Shown in pieces: positions 24,897 through 33,925 of a DNA stretch of 64,000 bases. Both the position numbers and the translations under genes were made by a program. How positions within the stretch are numbered: the stretch's first letter is position 1; each line of letters starts with the position of its first letter. The notes under the pieces were generated by a model. That model saw only the letters and a list, made by a program, of their open reading frames with translations, searched no databases and was not told the DNA's origin. The stretch comes from Patescibacteria group bacterium (GTDB taxonomy: Bacteria; Patescibacteriota; Patescibacteriia; 2-12-FULL-60-25): assembly GCA_018061755.1 (NCBI GenBank), contig JAGOTP010000001.1, positions 1-64,000 of the forward strand. The letters run 5' to 3'.

Positions 24897-25595
24897 TCAT
24901 TTTCCTGAATCTAAACAATAAATAGGGTAGCCGTCGCGGTTAGCTTCTTCGGTAAAGAGAGGAATAACGTCAGCTCTGTCCTGTGTAATGATAATTCCGG
25001 AAGAATATTCTTTTGGATCAGAGGTGGGTGGAAAATCGCTCCAATGATAGAATTCGGTGAGTATTTTGGCGTTCCGTAAGCGCTCTTTTAGGCTATCCAG
25101 ATCCGATTTGGCTTTTGTCGATAGCTCAGCTAGCCGATCAGCGGATACCTCTGGAAGATAAACCCGTTCAGTGCCGGTTCCATAGATTGCGGTAAGGCGT
25201 TCTCTCATTTTGAAAAGAGTCTCGTCATGTTCTGTGATATGTGCAAACACTAATCCTTCGGCGGTGCGAAGGTTATATGCGATACAGCGACTAAAGCCGA
25301 ATGATGCAACACTATCTGCAGAAGAGGTAGGAACGAATACACAGGATCCTTGCTTTACTAAAATAACAGATCGATCCGCTATTTTGACGAGATGCGCTTC
25401 GCCTTCTTCGGCCTGATCTCGATACGCAGCTGCGTAGACAGAGGATCGCATTGGCTGATCGGGACGCAACTCGTTCCAGGGGGTGGGCGGAAAATCGCTT
25501 AGCCAAGCTTGAGGGTCTTCGTAAGAATGGTTTATTGCATCGACGAATGTTCTAAAACGAACACGGGTTTCCGTTGTTTTAAAAAGTTCTCCCAT
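24897..25595 (-). CDS. Hypothetical protein (232 aa)
   Basis: I recognise no family. Cytoplasmic by composition. Two short repeats, WLSDFPPTPWNELRPD near residue 33 and WSDFPPTSDPKEYSSG near 193, resemble each other. The middle has beta-rich segments (SVILVKQGSCVFVPTSSADSVASFGFSRCIAYNL) that faintly recall CheD-like deamidases; I would not name it so. Confidence 0.6.
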   Translation of the reverse strand: MGELFKTTETRVRFRTFVDAINHSYEDPQAWLSDFPPTPWNELRPDQPMRSSVYAAAYRDQAEEGEAHLVKIADRSVILVKQGSCVFVPTSSADSVASFGFSRCIAYNLRTAEGLVFAHITEHDETLFKMRERLTAIYGTGTERVYLPEVSADRLAELSTKAKSDLDSLKERLRNAKILTEFYHWSDFPPTSDPKEYSSGIIITQDRADVIPLFTEEANRDGYPIYCLDSGK

Positions 25596-25859
25596 AGGAA
25601 TAGCAGTTTATACTATGGTGAGTATAAGTGCTCGAGTCTCGGGCGCCAAGCTCTGTATGATAAGACTCGTGTTAGAGGGTCTGGTGAAAGGTCTAATTTT
25701 ATCTTCCACTTAAATACCTCCAAACCAGCTCGTATATAACGCGTTGCCCGTCAGTCAGTTCTTTAGACTCAATCAAGGGTTATCGACGTGAGATACGGCT
25801 TAACCTACATGTTTCTTATAGTTGGCAGTCACAACCCGGCCCTATAGAATGATTTTCAT

Positions 25860-26303
25860 ATGTCCGAACGACCCAAAACAAAAGAGCTACCAGTCATTCA
25901 CTACACAGAATCCGTTGAAGACCTCGGCCCGGAAAAACTGCGAGGATTCTTTGTTGGCTGGCCGAATAAGCCTTCTCCTGAAACGCATTTGGAACTTCTA
26001 AAAAAGAGCAGTTATCGAGTGCTTGCCTTAAATGAAAAGGGCGAAGTGGTTGGTTTCGTCACGGCGATTTCGGATGGCGTGCTGTCTGCGTACATTCCCT
26101 TTTTAGAAGTGCTACCTGACTACCAAGCGCAGGGTATTGGTCAGGAGTTGATGGGTAAAATGCTGGAGAAGCTCAAAAACTTGTATATGGTTGATCTCAT
26201 GTGTGATCCTAGCGTTCAGCCGTTTTACGCGCGCATGGGAATGAAGGAAGGCACGGGTATGATGTTGCGTAATTTTCCCAAGCAAAATGGAGCAGGAGAA
26301 TAA
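25860..26303 (+). CDS. GNAT-family N-acetyltransferase
   Basis: A 147-aa protein with the GNAT acetyl-CoA-binding region: AYIPFLEVLPDYQAQGIGQELMGKMLEKL, where the QAQGIG loop is the pyrophosphate-binding motif A. It ends with PFYARMGMKEGTGMMLRNF, the typical last strands. It transfers an acetyl group from acetyl-CoA to an unknown amine. TAGAAT (25845-25850) lies 9 nt before the ATG. The last 17 nt overlap the next gene. Confidence 0.9.
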   Translation: MSERPKTKELPVIHYTESVEDLGPEKLRGFFVGWPNKPSPETHLELLKKSSYRVLALNEKGEVVGFVTAISDGVLSAYIPFLEVLPDYQAQGIGQELMGKMLEKLKNLYMVDLMCDPSVQPFYARMGMKEGTGMMLRNFPKQNGAGE

Positions 26304-26700
26304 AACGAGTATCTACTCGCAACGTCCAAAAATCTTGCGAGATGTCAGCCCTGACTTTGATTGGGATCGAGAAAAGATCTGGCAACTGACTCTTCCAGTT
26401 CAAGAAGTGGAGATAAAAGAACTGCTCTGGCATTTCGATCTTCCGTTTTGGGAGAAAGAAGGAACGGATGATTGGAATTTAACGCCTTGGGAGGTTATTT
26501 CAGATCCAAACTCAGAGCCAAGCCACTATAGAAAAGTACAAAACGCAGATACGTCCTATCCACTGGATGTAATCCTGTTAAAAGACAGATACCGTATTCT
26601 TGATGGGTTACATCGATTGGCAAACTGTTACTTGCGAGGGGATAAAGTCGTGAAGGTGAGAGTGATACTGCCGGAGCAATTTGAGCTGATAAAGAAGTAA
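26287..26700 (+). CDS. ParB-like domain protein
   Basis: A 137-aa protein whose second half, YPLDVILLKDRYRILDGLHRLANCYLRGDKVVKVRVI (about 95-130), matches the ParB/sulfiredoxin N-terminal fold with the DGxHR signature. It lacks the helix-turn-helix and dimer domains of chromosome-partition ParB, so it is unlikely to be the parS-binding protein; related stand-alone domains are CTPases, nucleases or kinases. It starts inside the end of the GNAT gene and is probably coupled to it. Confidence 0.75.
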   Translation: MEQENKTSIYSQRPKILRDVSPDFDWDREKIWQLTLPVQEVEIKELLWHFDLPFWEKEGTDDWNLTPWEVISDPNSEPSHYRKVQNADTSYPLDVILLKDRYRILDGLHRLANCYLRGDKVVKVRVILPEQFELIKK

Positions 26701-26712
26701 GGATCGCTTATA

Positions 26713-27144
26713 TTATTCAAATTTCAATTTCACCTCCTTTTTCTCCAACGTCGCCCCGCTCTCTCGATCTTTTAATTCAAGCGTAAGCTTACTCTCTTTC
26801 CCTCGACATTCTGGTAGAGGCAGTGTCTGTTGATAGAATTGCGTATTGGCGGGCCAATCATTGCCATCCATCGTGTATTTGTTCCCTCTCTCTTTGCAGC
26901 GCAGACTAAACGATCCGTACAGATCCTTAATCGTGGGCACGAAGGAAACACGATTGTCGTCTGCATAGGGAACGGTGGTCACTTCGCCGGTTTCTGACAG
27001 GGGAATATCGTTGATCTGGATGTCTGTAAAAGCGCTCGAGACTTTTCCGGTAGGAGTCGCAGTGTTTTCAACCTTCCCACAGCCACTCATCACGAAACAA
27101 AGGGCTAAGGCGGGCACGAGAAAAGCGAGTCGAGAATGTTTCAT
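26713..27144 (-). CDS. Lipoprotein (143 aa)
   Basis: Lipoprotein signal peptide with lipobox VMSGC (Cys about 22), then Gly-Lys, a Thr/Pro-rich linker and a beta-rich domain with CKERG and PLPECRGKES cysteines. Function unknown. Convergent with the ParB-like gene. Confidence 0.72.
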   Translation of the reverse strand: MKHSRLAFLVPALALCFVMSGCGKVENTATPTGKVSSAFTDIQINDIPLSETGEVTTVPYADDNRVSFVPTIKDLYGSFSLRCKERGNKYTMDGNDWPANTQFYQQTLPLPECRGKESKLTLELKDRESGATLEKKEVKLKFE

Positions 27145-27162
27145 AAAGAAGAATAGTCTAAT

Positions 27163-27216
27163 GATAACACTATCACTTTTGCATAAACATAGCCTTAGCT
27201 ATGGCTAAGTGTTATC
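27163..27216. promoter_or_regulatory. Inverted repeat in divergent promoter region
   Basis: GATAACACT (27163-27171) and AGTGTTATC (27208-27216) are exact reverse complements with further small palindromes (CATAGC/GCTATG) between. It lies between the divergent lipoprotein gene and the HAD gene; an operator or hairpin. Confidence 0.5.
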
Positions 27217-27336
27217 ATTTTCTTTTATAAAATGCTCAACAACCTAGAAAATACCCATGCTCCAAAAACAAGACCTTCAAATAACTCTCGCATACAAAAA
27301 AGTGAACAAATATGGCGTTTCTGATATTGTTTGGCT

Positions 27337-27966
27337 ATGCTACATACTCAGTCAAAGATCAAGGTCGCTCTTTTTGATGCGGATGGTGTCACAACGGATC
27401 CAAGGAACTTTGCTATAAACTACGAAAGAGATTTTGGTTTGCATCCAAACAAGTTTCTTCCAACTTTCTTTAAAGAAGCGTTTCAGGATTGCCTCTTGGG
27501 CAAGGCAGATTTGAAAGTCGTTATCCAACCCTATCTAAAAGATTGGAAGTGGCCAGGGACCGTTGATGAATTTTTAGCTTATTGGTTTAAATCGGAGGGT
27601 GAAACGAATGGAGAAGTCATTCGGGTAATAAATCAGTTACGGAAACGAGGCATAGCCTGCTATCTTGCAACGAATCAAGAAAAATACCGCATAGAATATA
27701 TGTGGGAGAGCATGGGATTTAAGCATATATTTAACGGTATTTGTTCTTCATTGGATTTAGGTTATAAAAAACCGAGCAGAGAGTTTTTTGAGCGTTTGCT
27801 AACACAAATCGATCCATACAATGAGATAAAAACAAACGAAGTTCTCTTTTGGGACGATGTACAGACGAATGTCGACGCGGCCAAAGAGCTAGGTATTCAA
27901 GCGTATCTGTACAAGAACGAACAGGATTTTAAAGACAGCATGTCAGAGATCATCGACTCTCAATAA
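27337..27966 (+). CDS. HAD-superfamily hydrolase (paralogue 1, catalytic Asp present)
   Basis: A 209-aa protein from the ATG at 27337, which has TATTGT ending 6 nt upstream; an in-frame TTG at 27331 is less likely. Motif I LFDADGV keeps both aspartates, motif II lies in ACYLATNQE, the motif III Lys is in YKKPSREFF, and motif IV is FWDDVQTNVDAAKELGIQA. It is a HAD hydrolase of beta-phosphoglucomutase/phosphatase type, substrate unknown. A paralogue at 36895 shares long blocks (GKADLK, PYLKDW or PFLKDW, EFLAYWF or AFLAYWF). Each copy lies near an aminoglycoside-phosphotransferase-like gene. Confidence 0.88.
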   Translation: MLHTQSKIKVALFDADGVTTDPRNFAINYERDFGLHPNKFLPTFFKEAFQDCLLGKADLKVVIQPYLKDWKWPGTVDEFLAYWFKSEGETNGEVIRVINQLRKRGIACYLATNQEKYRIEYMWESMGFKHIFNGICSSLDLGYKKPSREFFERLLTQIDPYNEIKTNEVLFWDDVQTNVDAAKELGIQAYLYKNEQDFKDSMSEIIDSQ

Positions 27967-28018
27967 AAACAGCACCGCACCCAGGACGGGATCGCGGGAG
28001 AGAATGGGGCGATGCTGT
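27966..28018 (-). terminator. Terminator of the 95-aa cassette gene
   Basis: Read on the minus strand: CAGCATCGCCCCA (28017-28005) pairs imperfectly with TGGGTGCGGTGCTG (27983-27970), followed by TTTTTAT. Confidence 0.55.
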
Positions 28019-28077
28019 AACTGAGTGCGGGTAAGAGATGTCTAAATTGTGCAGATAAGGCTATCGCAGCTGATCGA

Positions 28078-28365
28078 TCAGTGCAGCGTGTGTGGCCCGT
28101 CTTCTTCAAGGCGAGCGTTCGCATGGCTCCAGGCTGCTTCCTTTGCTTCCGCAAACGATTGGAAGTCCCCGAGCAGCTGGTCGTTGGCGCTGCTGTAATG
28201 ATCAAGGTACAGGTGGAAGGGCTTGTCGGTGTGCCCTCGTCTGAGGTCGTTGAAGATGGAATATTCTGCTCCCGCGATGCGAATCGTATGGGAATTGCAA
28301 CCACATTCGCAGTATTCCCATCCCTTCGCTTGAGTCCAGTTCAGCTTGGGCATGCGTTTTCTCAC
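28078..28365 (-). CDS. Small GC-rich cassette protein (95 aa)
   Basis: The frame runs from a GTG at 28365 directly behind AGGAGAAT; an ATG 12 nt later is the alternative start. The product has WEYCECGCNSHTIRIAG, a CxCxC cluster that could bind metal, and AYLDHYS-like aromatic residues; no family recognised. It is GC-richer than its neighbours and has its own terminator. It is lodged between the first HAD gene and its phosphotransferase partner, which read on the other strand. Confidence 0.6.
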   Translation of the reverse strand: MRKRMPKLNWTQAKGWEYCECGCNSHTIRIAGAEYSIFNDLRRGHTDKPFHLYLDHYSSANDQLLGDFQSFAEAKEAAWSHANARLEEDGPHTLH

Positions 28366-28491
28366 ATTCTCCTGACTGCGTCAGGGCTCAGAGGGTGTAT
28401 TCACTCGATGGACCGACCTGGTTCTTTTAACACGAATAACAGAATAGAGACAAGAATACCCAATTTCCTGCTGCAGTTGTACGCTTATGTC

Positions 28492-29394
28492 ATGGAAAAC
28501 CCAACAGAGCAGGTCTTATACGAGATCAGCGAAGAACTGATCAGACAAGCCTTAGCAACACAATGGATGATGCCTGATATTCTGCGTGTGTCGGAGGTAA
28601 AGAAAACCACGGTTGGTCGAATGGTGTTTCGTGTTGAGACGTCAGAAAAGTCGCATACGTTAAAAATCTACGCTCCATCGAGGAAGAAGGAGATTGTAGA
28701 AAAGGATATAAATCTTCTTCGTTTCTTGGAGTGTTCAGGATTCCCAGCTTGTACCCTACGAGATGCTGCCAATGGGCAGGGTTACGGAACGATCAATGGA
28801 AGCTACGCCTATGTCTACGATTGGATTGAAGGGAAAAATCCAGAGCCAACCGTGGAGACATTTGAGAAGCTGGGATATATGACGGGTCGTTTGCATACTG
28901 TTTCTGAGCCGTATTCGCGTACATCGGACTTTATGCCGGCGAACGAAATACAAGCGTTGCTTGAGAAGGCCAGGAAGAATGGGATAGATCAAAAATACAT
29001 CGACTTACTCTCAAGTATTCGCGATTTCAGCCATCTTCCGCAAGGACTGATCCATACCGACATCGGACCACATAACTCACTGGAACGTCCAAATGGCGAG
29101 CTTGTCATCATCGATTGGGAAGACGCTGGTCTCGGTCCGATGATTATCGATATCGGTTGGGAATTGGAGCAATGCTTATCCAATGAATGTGTCTTTGACA
29201 CGGAAAAAGCCAAGGCTTTTCTGCGTGGATATCAAGTCCATCGTATGCTCACTGCCGGAGAAAGGAGCTATGCTTGCGATGCTGCGCTATTCTTCGCTTT
29301 CTTGTATTGGGTAGACGAACAAAAAGACATGGGGACAAAGCGCATTGATTGGTTAGCTAATAATCGAAAGGAATTTGAAGGTATCTTTGAGTAG
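28492..29394 (+). CDS. Aminoglycoside-phosphotransferase/choline-kinase-like kinase (copy 1)
   Basis: About 300 aa from the ATG at 28492; TACGCT (28480-28485) ends 6 nt before it. The frame is open to 28081, but that part overlaps the opposite gene and is not needed. Kinase features: MVFRVETSEKSHTLKIYAPSRKKE (Lys strand), hinge AYVYDWIEGK, catalytic loop GLIHTDIGPHNSLE (HxDxxxxN) and metal-binding IIDWEDAGLGP. It phosphorylates an unknown small molecule. With the HAD gene upstream it forms a kinase/phosphatase-like pair that recurs at 35.8-37.5 kb. Confidence 0.85.
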   Translation: MENPTEQVLYEISEELIRQALATQWMMPDILRVSEVKKTTVGRMVFRVETSEKSHTLKIYAPSRKKEIVEKDINLLRFLECSGFPACTLRDAANGQGYGTINGSYAYVYDWIEGKNPEPTVETFEKLGYMTGRLHTVSEPYSRTSDFMPANEIQALLEKARKNGIDQKYIDLLSSIRDFSHLPQGLIHTDIGPHNSLERPNGELVIIDWEDAGLGPMIIDIGWELEQCLSNECVFDTEKAKAFLRGYQVHRMLTAGERSYACDAALFFAFLYWVDEQKDMGTKRIDWLANNRKEFEGIFE

Positions 29395-29419
29395 CAGTGT
29401 AGATTAACTGCCGTTTACG

Positions 29420-29743
29420 TTACCCATTCATATGGTACCCAGTTCTTTGTATGTATCGTTTAGCAATTTTTTCTGCATCAGCACGAACAGCAGATTCAGA
29501 CGGGTAAATTCCTTCAGGCAGTAAGTAATTAGCAAGCTTCTCTACACCCAGGTTGGTGACCACGCCATCTGATGTAAAAGGCCCGAAGATGAGTCTTTGT
29601 TCATCTCCCAGAGGATCGATTTTATCCGTAAGAATCTGTACGGCTCGGTCGAGCCTCTGTTCCTCTTCAAAAAGGGCTAGTGGTAATCTTTCAGACATAT
29701 AAGCTAGTGGGGACAGTATGATGATTGCAAGCTCCTTTGCCAA
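29420..29743 (-). CDS. Hypothetical protein (107 aa)
   Basis: Unrecognised small protein, alpha-helical, no signal peptide. It carries EEEQRLDRAVQIL and a C-terminal helix ESAVRADAEKIAKRYIQ. The N-terminal stretch AIIILSPLAYM is hydrophobic but short. Convergent with the kinase gene. Confidence 0.5.
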   Translation of the reverse strand: MAKELAIIILSPLAYMSERLPLALFEEEQRLDRAVQILTDKIDPLGDEQRLIFGPFTSDGVVTNLGVEKLANYLLPEGIYPSESAVRADAEKIAKRYIQRTGYHMNG

Positions 29744-29818
29744 GCCTTGTTTGTTAAAAGTGGGTTCGATGATTTTTTGATGAGCAACCAGTCTTTTATG
29801 TTAGACTACTAGTAATCT

Positions 29819-30187
29819 ATGCCAAATACTCCTGAATATCCATCAAAACCAGTCACACTTGAATCAGAAGCTTCATACGAGAAACCTCCAATGAACTTGT
29901 TAACAAACTACGATGCGGTTGTATCTGCACTTATCGAAATGGAGGGCTCAGACTGGGTGAAGTGGGAGTTGTCGAGTCGCGAGTGGAGAGGATTTTCCAT
30001 AGAAAATGCTCGTGCAAAAGCCCAGATGGGAATGGACTCAGTGATTCATGGAGCGGGTGGAGGACGACGATACCAAGTAGATGGGCAAGGAAATGTCGTA
30101 CTTCGCAAACAATCAATTATGGGAATGAGCAGGGATGTTGAAGCCGCCAAGGCGAAAGCGACGAACCTGGGGTTTCGATTGGTTTAG
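29819..30187 (+). CDS. Hypothetical protein (122 aa)
   Basis: Not recognised. Soluble; a disordered N-terminal 25 residues, then a compact domain with two similar segments, ENARAKAQMGMDSVIHGAGG and DVEAAKAKATNLGFRLV. TAGACT lies 11 nt before the ATG. Single-gene unit. Confidence 0.55.
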   Translation: MPNTPEYPSKPVTLESEASYEKPPMNLLTNYDAVVSALIEMEGSDWVKWELSSREWRGFSIENARAKAQMGMDSVIHGAGGGRRYQVDGQGNVVLRKQSIMGMSRDVEAAKAKATNLGFRLV

Positions 30188-30227
30188 TTCGTCATAACCA
30201 TGTACGCCTCAACGTTATCCAAGCTAC

Positions 30228-30668
30228 ATGCGAACTCTCGATCCAAAATCGTTCTTCATGGGAGCGACCGTTGTTGCTCTCGTTTCCATTCTTTTCATCT
30301 TCCGCGATGATTTTTTTGCTCGCCAAGCAAAGATCGAGATCCTCGATCCAGCGACCGATCAAACCAGAACCTTCGAAGGCTCAGGAACGATGCAGATCGT
30401 GATCCAATATCCACAAATCACAACCGATTGGAACCGCAGATTTGAGATCTACGCTTATCGAAAACTGGTTTCAGCCGGGCGTTTCAGAATGCCCAGTCGT
30501 TTCTATGAGTATGTCGAATTTCCAGGCTGTATTGAAGCGGGCTGTACCGCGAATTTTTCTTTTGAAGGAAGAGATACACCAAGTGGGGAAAATCTCTACT
30601 GTCGCAGCATTGATTTTAGCCACAAGGCACGAAAAGACAAAAATGCAGTGGTTGTTCGGTGTAATTGA
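30228..30668 (+). CDS. Membrane-anchored hypothetical protein (146 aa)
   Basis: One N-terminal membrane helix (about 9-26, MGATVVALVSILFIF) with an exported beta-rich domain containing cysteines (PGCIEAGCTANF, LYCRSI, VVRCN). Family not recognised. Its size and topology resemble the other small anchored proteins of this region. Confidence 0.6.
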   Translation: MRTLDPKSFFMGATVVALVSILFIFRDDFFARQAKIEILDPATDQTRTFEGSGTMQIVIQYPQITTDWNRRFEIYAYRKLVSAGRFRMPSRFYEYVEFPGCIEAGCTANFSFEGRDTPSGENLYCRSIDFSHKARKDKNAVVVRCN

Positions 30669-30757
30669 TGCATACAAAAGAGAACCACTAGCCAAAAGAT
30701 GTACGTCTTGCAGCTCTATTGAATCTATTACTCGTAGAGTAGGATGCCATTGGATAT

Positions 30758-31132
30758 ATGAAATCAGGCGTTCTAGCCGTATTGGCCGCTCTATTTGTTC
30801 TAGCAGTTCTTTTAATTGTTTTAGTTGTTCCTAATCAGTCATTTCCTACCCAAGCCGACATAAAAAAGTTCTATCACAGAAACTCGCTCGGAGATCTAAG
30901 ATTTTTTGTCAGATCTTTTACTGTTTCTCCTGACTGCATGGCGCATGACAACTTCTCTTGTAGAGAACCTGGTCCAAATAGGATGAGGACAATGGAATAT
31001 CGACCTGACTACGACTGTCATCGTTTTCGCAGGACTTGTCGTAAGCAGGTGGATGGCAAATGCGGCTGGGATGAGGATGAAGAGAGGCGGGTAGAAAGGT
31101 GTTTAGACAGACGGGAATTTTTCACAGAATGA
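30758..31132 (+). CDS. Membrane-anchored Cys/Arg-rich hypothetical protein
   Basis: A 124-aa protein with a strong N-terminal helix (about 4-26) and an exported domain rich in Arg, Asp and Cys (CMAHDNFSCREPG, DYDCHRFRRTCRKQVDGKC, RVERCLDRR), probably disulfide-bonded. Unknown function. Confidence 0.6.
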   Translation: MKSGVLAVLAALFVLAVLLIVLVVPNQSFPTQADIKKFYHRNSLGDLRFFVRSFTVSPDCMAHDNFSCREPGPNRMRTMEYRPDYDCHRFRRTCRKQVDGKCGWDEDEERRVERCLDRREFFTE

Positions 31133-31139
31133 CGATCAT

Positions 31140-32684
31140 TTAAGGTAGTAACTTGATTGTCTTTGCAATTTCTACCAGTTCATTGATGTTTCCTTGGCTA
31201 CAATATTTTCCTAGGCGATAGTTGAACTTCTTGCCTTGGACGATCAGTATCGGTCCTCCACAGAGTCCTGTGTCGATATAGCCCACGGCGTCTAGGGTAT
31301 TTATTTTCATGAGCCTTACATCCGAAGAATTGAATTCCAGGCCCCGTTTTGAAAGGTCATTAAAAATGCTGCGAACAGAAGTTGCTTGTTCAAACGTAAG
31401 TCCCATCTGACGTCCCAAACCGCCTTCACCCTGAATAATTGGTCCAAAGGAAAGACCTTCCAGACTTCTCTTTTCTCCTCGTGAATAGTCCTCTTCGTAG
31501 GGAGGCAAAGTATGGCTGGCGGTGCCCCAACTCGCGTTGTAGGGGAGTTTGATCGAAAGTCCCTTTGATGAATTTGAATAGAGTGCCGTCGTTGTGGCTG
31601 GTTGAATGTTGGTACCGGATGCACCGAGCGCTTCGTAGCAGCCACTTACCAGGGCGGTACAGTCAGATGAAGTCGTTTCAATAGATGAGCTATTCACCGA
31701 GTACTCTCGTTTTTCTGGTGGCGTTATCTCATCCCCTTCGGTGGCCAGGTAGTAATTGTAGGAAATAGTCCGTTCGTTTTTCCAAGCAACATCTCCAATC
31801 GAGAAGTGCTCCCAAGCATCAGGAACGACGTAGGTTCCTACCAAGTTTCCTTTATCGTTCAAGATGTAGAATCCGCGTTGAATGAGAGGGGATGACTGAT
31901 CGTATTTTTGACCAAAAACCACCAGCGTTTGTTTGCCAGAAGGACTCTTCTTTCTCTCTGCAACGACGGTTTGATCCCACTCTTCGACATAGAAATGGGA
32001 GGTAGATGTTCCCATTAAAGCGATTCCCATCCAACGCTTGTCCGTATCGGGAGAGGCGACGATACGTCTCCAAAGAATCTCTCTTTTTGTGAGGTCCTCA
32101 ATTCTTTGCGCGAATCTTGTTTCTTCATCCAGATTGGTAAGATCGGTCAGATCCGTTTGGCACATGTTTAGCTCTCTTTTCAGATTACTGTATTGCTGTA
32201 CGCAAGTAGCGGGATCGATTTTTGTGGAAATAAGGCTTTCGGTCTGGGCTGTCTCTTCAATCAATCGAGCCAAGCCGCGAAGATTTTCCGTTCCAGAATT
32301 ATAGGTAATCGTTTTTGCATTCCCATGCTCAGTCACTTGGATGCTCCAGCGAGGCAAGTCACCCGTTTGATCGCTAATATAGTCGTTTGGTAACGAAAAG
32401 AAATGGATACGTTTGACCTCTTCAGCTAATCGTTCAATGGATTTTTGGGAAACGGTTAGCGGCTGGGTTCCTTTGGTCTCTACATATTCAACTCCTTGAT
32501 ACTCACCTCTACCATCGGCCTTTAGCTTGATCGAGTAAACAGGGCAAGTTCCATAGCAGCCGTTTGCGGTATACTGAACGGAAAAGTCTTGCGACAACGG
32601 CAGGTTCGCCTTTGGAGCTGAACAGCCAGCACCAATAAGTGTGAATGCTCCCAGTACGCCGAAGAGATAACCAATATGTTTCAT
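31140..32684 (-). CDS. Lipoprotein with N-terminal DUF6438-like domain (514 aa)
   Basis: Lipoprotein signal with LIGAGC lipobox (Cys about 21). Residues about 32-150 match the domain found alone at 33926-34387: DFSVQYTANGCYGTCPVYSIKLKADGRGEYQG, then SIERLAEEVKRIHFFSLPNDY and AKTITYNSGTENLRGLARLIE. The GCYGTCP pair is its hallmark. The middle and C-terminal regions (about 160-514) are unrecognised, beta-rich and perhaps two further domains. It is probably an envelope protein; the role of the DUF6438-type domain is not known to me. Confidence 0.75.
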   Translation of the reverse strand: MKHIGYLFGVLGAFTLIGAGCSAPKANLPLSQDFSVQYTANGCYGTCPVYSIKLKADGRGEYQGVEYVETKGTQPLTVSQKSIERLAEEVKRIHFFSLPNDYISDQTGDLPRWSIQVTEHGNAKTITYNSGTENLRGLARLIEETAQTESLISTKIDPATCVQQYSNLKRELNMCQTDLTDLTNLDEETRFAQRIEDLTKREILWRRIVASPDTDKRWMGIALMGTSTSHFYVEEWDQTVVAERKKSPSGKQTLVVFGQKYDQSSPLIQRGFYILNDKGNLVGTYVVPDAWEHFSIGDVAWKNERTISYNYYLATEGDEITPPEKREYSVNSSSIETTSSDCTALVSGCYEALGASGTNIQPATTTALYSNSSKGLSIKLPYNASWGTASHTLPPYEEDYSRGEKRSLEGLSFGPIIQGEGGLGRQMGLTFEQATSVRSIFNDLSKRGLEFNSSDVRLMKINTLDAVGYIDTGLCGGPILIVQGKKFNYRLGKYCSQGNINELVEIAKTIKLLP

Positions 32685-32754
32685 ACAATCAGTCTATTAG
32701 ATTATGATGGATATCGCTATACGCCGTATTTGAGCTGTTCGCTAAGCATGAGAT

Positions 32755-33039
32755 CTACTGATCAAGCCACTGTGCCACGCTTATAAACGGCAGGAGTACG
32801 ACAAAGACAGTTTTGATACCCGCCATCGGAACGACTTGTTTCCAGTATTGTCTCGCACTGCACTGTGTTGACTCACGAATAAAGTTATCACAGAGATACT
32901 TATGCGGATCGATGCCTTTTCCGTCGAGTTTATAGGGATTATAAAATCCAGGGACGCCACTCAGGAGAAAGTAGGCAAAGATAAGGGAAACGATTCCGCC
33001 TGCTGCGAGAAATATACGTTTGAGAGTTATTGTGGTCAT
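32755..33039 (-). CDS. Small two-helix membrane protein (94 aa)
   Basis: Read from the ATG at 33039 (MTTITLKRIF); the frame is open to 33177 but that part is basic, unlikely and overlaps the divergent gene. Two hydrophobic segments (about 8-26 and 71-90) flank a loop with conserved-looking PYKLDGKGIDPHKYLC. Not recognised. Confidence 0.5.
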   Translation of the reverse strand: MTTITLKRIFLAAGGIVSLIFAYFLLSGVPGFYNPYKLDGKGIDPHKYLCDNFIRESTQCSARQYWKQVVPMAGIKTVFVVLLPFISVAQWLDQ

Positions 33040-33119
33040 AGACTGCACTTGAAACGTCGATAACGGGCAAATATGACGGAAAGACTGATGCAATACCTTC
33101 CTTCTGCTAAGATTGATCC

Positions 33120-33920
33120 ATGAACGACCAAGGCATAGTGCAGAAAGTAGATCAGCTATTTGATGCGGTGTATTCAATCCAAGACTACGCTGCAGAAATC
33201 GACTATCTCAAACAACGTTTGGGCATTTCTGACGCGCAGATCCGTGCTTCTTGGATTTTTTGGGACACAAAAAAGCGAGACTACTCAAACGAAGTCTATT
33301 CTTCCAATGCGCTTCGATTGGTGATGCACCTCCATAATTATCTGAAAGGAAGTTGGCACGAGAAGCGGCAAAAAATAGTTCTTGAGTATTTGCAGGAAGT
33401 ATCAGCGAAAAAGATCTGTGATATTGGTTTTGGAACACCTCAATTGTACGTTCATCGTCTGTTGAATGATCCAGGCATTGAAATGACGTTAGCTGATTTT
33501 GAAGACTCAAGTTTGTCCTTCGCGGAAACAGTTTTAGATTATTGGAAGAGAGATTGGAAAGATAGAGTGAAGTTGAAACGATTTGATCTGAACCACGACG
33601 ACCTTCTGAAAGGGTTTGATACCTACCTGTTTCAGGACTCTATAGAACATGCCGACGATCCATCGAAAACATTGCAGCGTTATGTCGAGACATTGCCGAA
33701 AGGAACGCATCTGATCTTTTCGTTACCAATCGAGATAGATAATCCAGTTCCAGAACACCACATTTGCTGGAAGGATGAACAAGAGATTATCGATTGGTTG
33801 AAAGAGGCGGGATTATCAGTAGATACCTATCAGAGAATAGACATGGATCCTGAAGTGGATCTTTTCTCGCAGTTCTTACATCCAGAATTTAGAGAAGTGG
33901 TTGTGTTGACGCACGCGTGA
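33120..33920 (+). CDS. Class I methyltransferase-like protein
   Basis: A 266-aa protein with a helical N-terminal 95 residues and a Rossmann-type core: KKICDIGFGTPQLYVHRLL (motif I, about 97-115), MTLADFEDSSLSFAE (motif II), FDTYLFQDSIEHADDPSKTLQRYVETLPKG, and LIFSLPIEI. The glycines of motif I are fewer than usual (GFGT). Substrate unknown. Extended -10 TGCTAAGAT (33105-33113) ends 6 nt before the ATG. Confidence 0.8.
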   Translation: MNDQGIVQKVDQLFDAVYSIQDYAAEIDYLKQRLGISDAQIRASWIFWDTKKRDYSNEVYSSNALRLVMHLHNYLKGSWHEKRQKIVLEYLQEVSAKKICDIGFGTPQLYVHRLLNDPGIEMTLADFEDSSLSFAETVLDYWKRDWKDRVKLKRFDLNHDDLLKGFDTYLFQDSIEHADDPSKTLQRYVETLPKGTHLIFSLPIEIDNPVPEHHICWKDEQEIIDWLKEAGLSVDTYQRIDMDPEVDLFSQFLHPEFREVVVLTHA

Positions 33921-33925
33921 GACAG

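Noticed and set aside
28081-28491. N-terminal extension of the phosphotransferase frame
   Set aside because: It overlaps the opposite 95-aa gene, and a -10 element sits 6 nt before the ATG at 28492, where the kinase domain begins.
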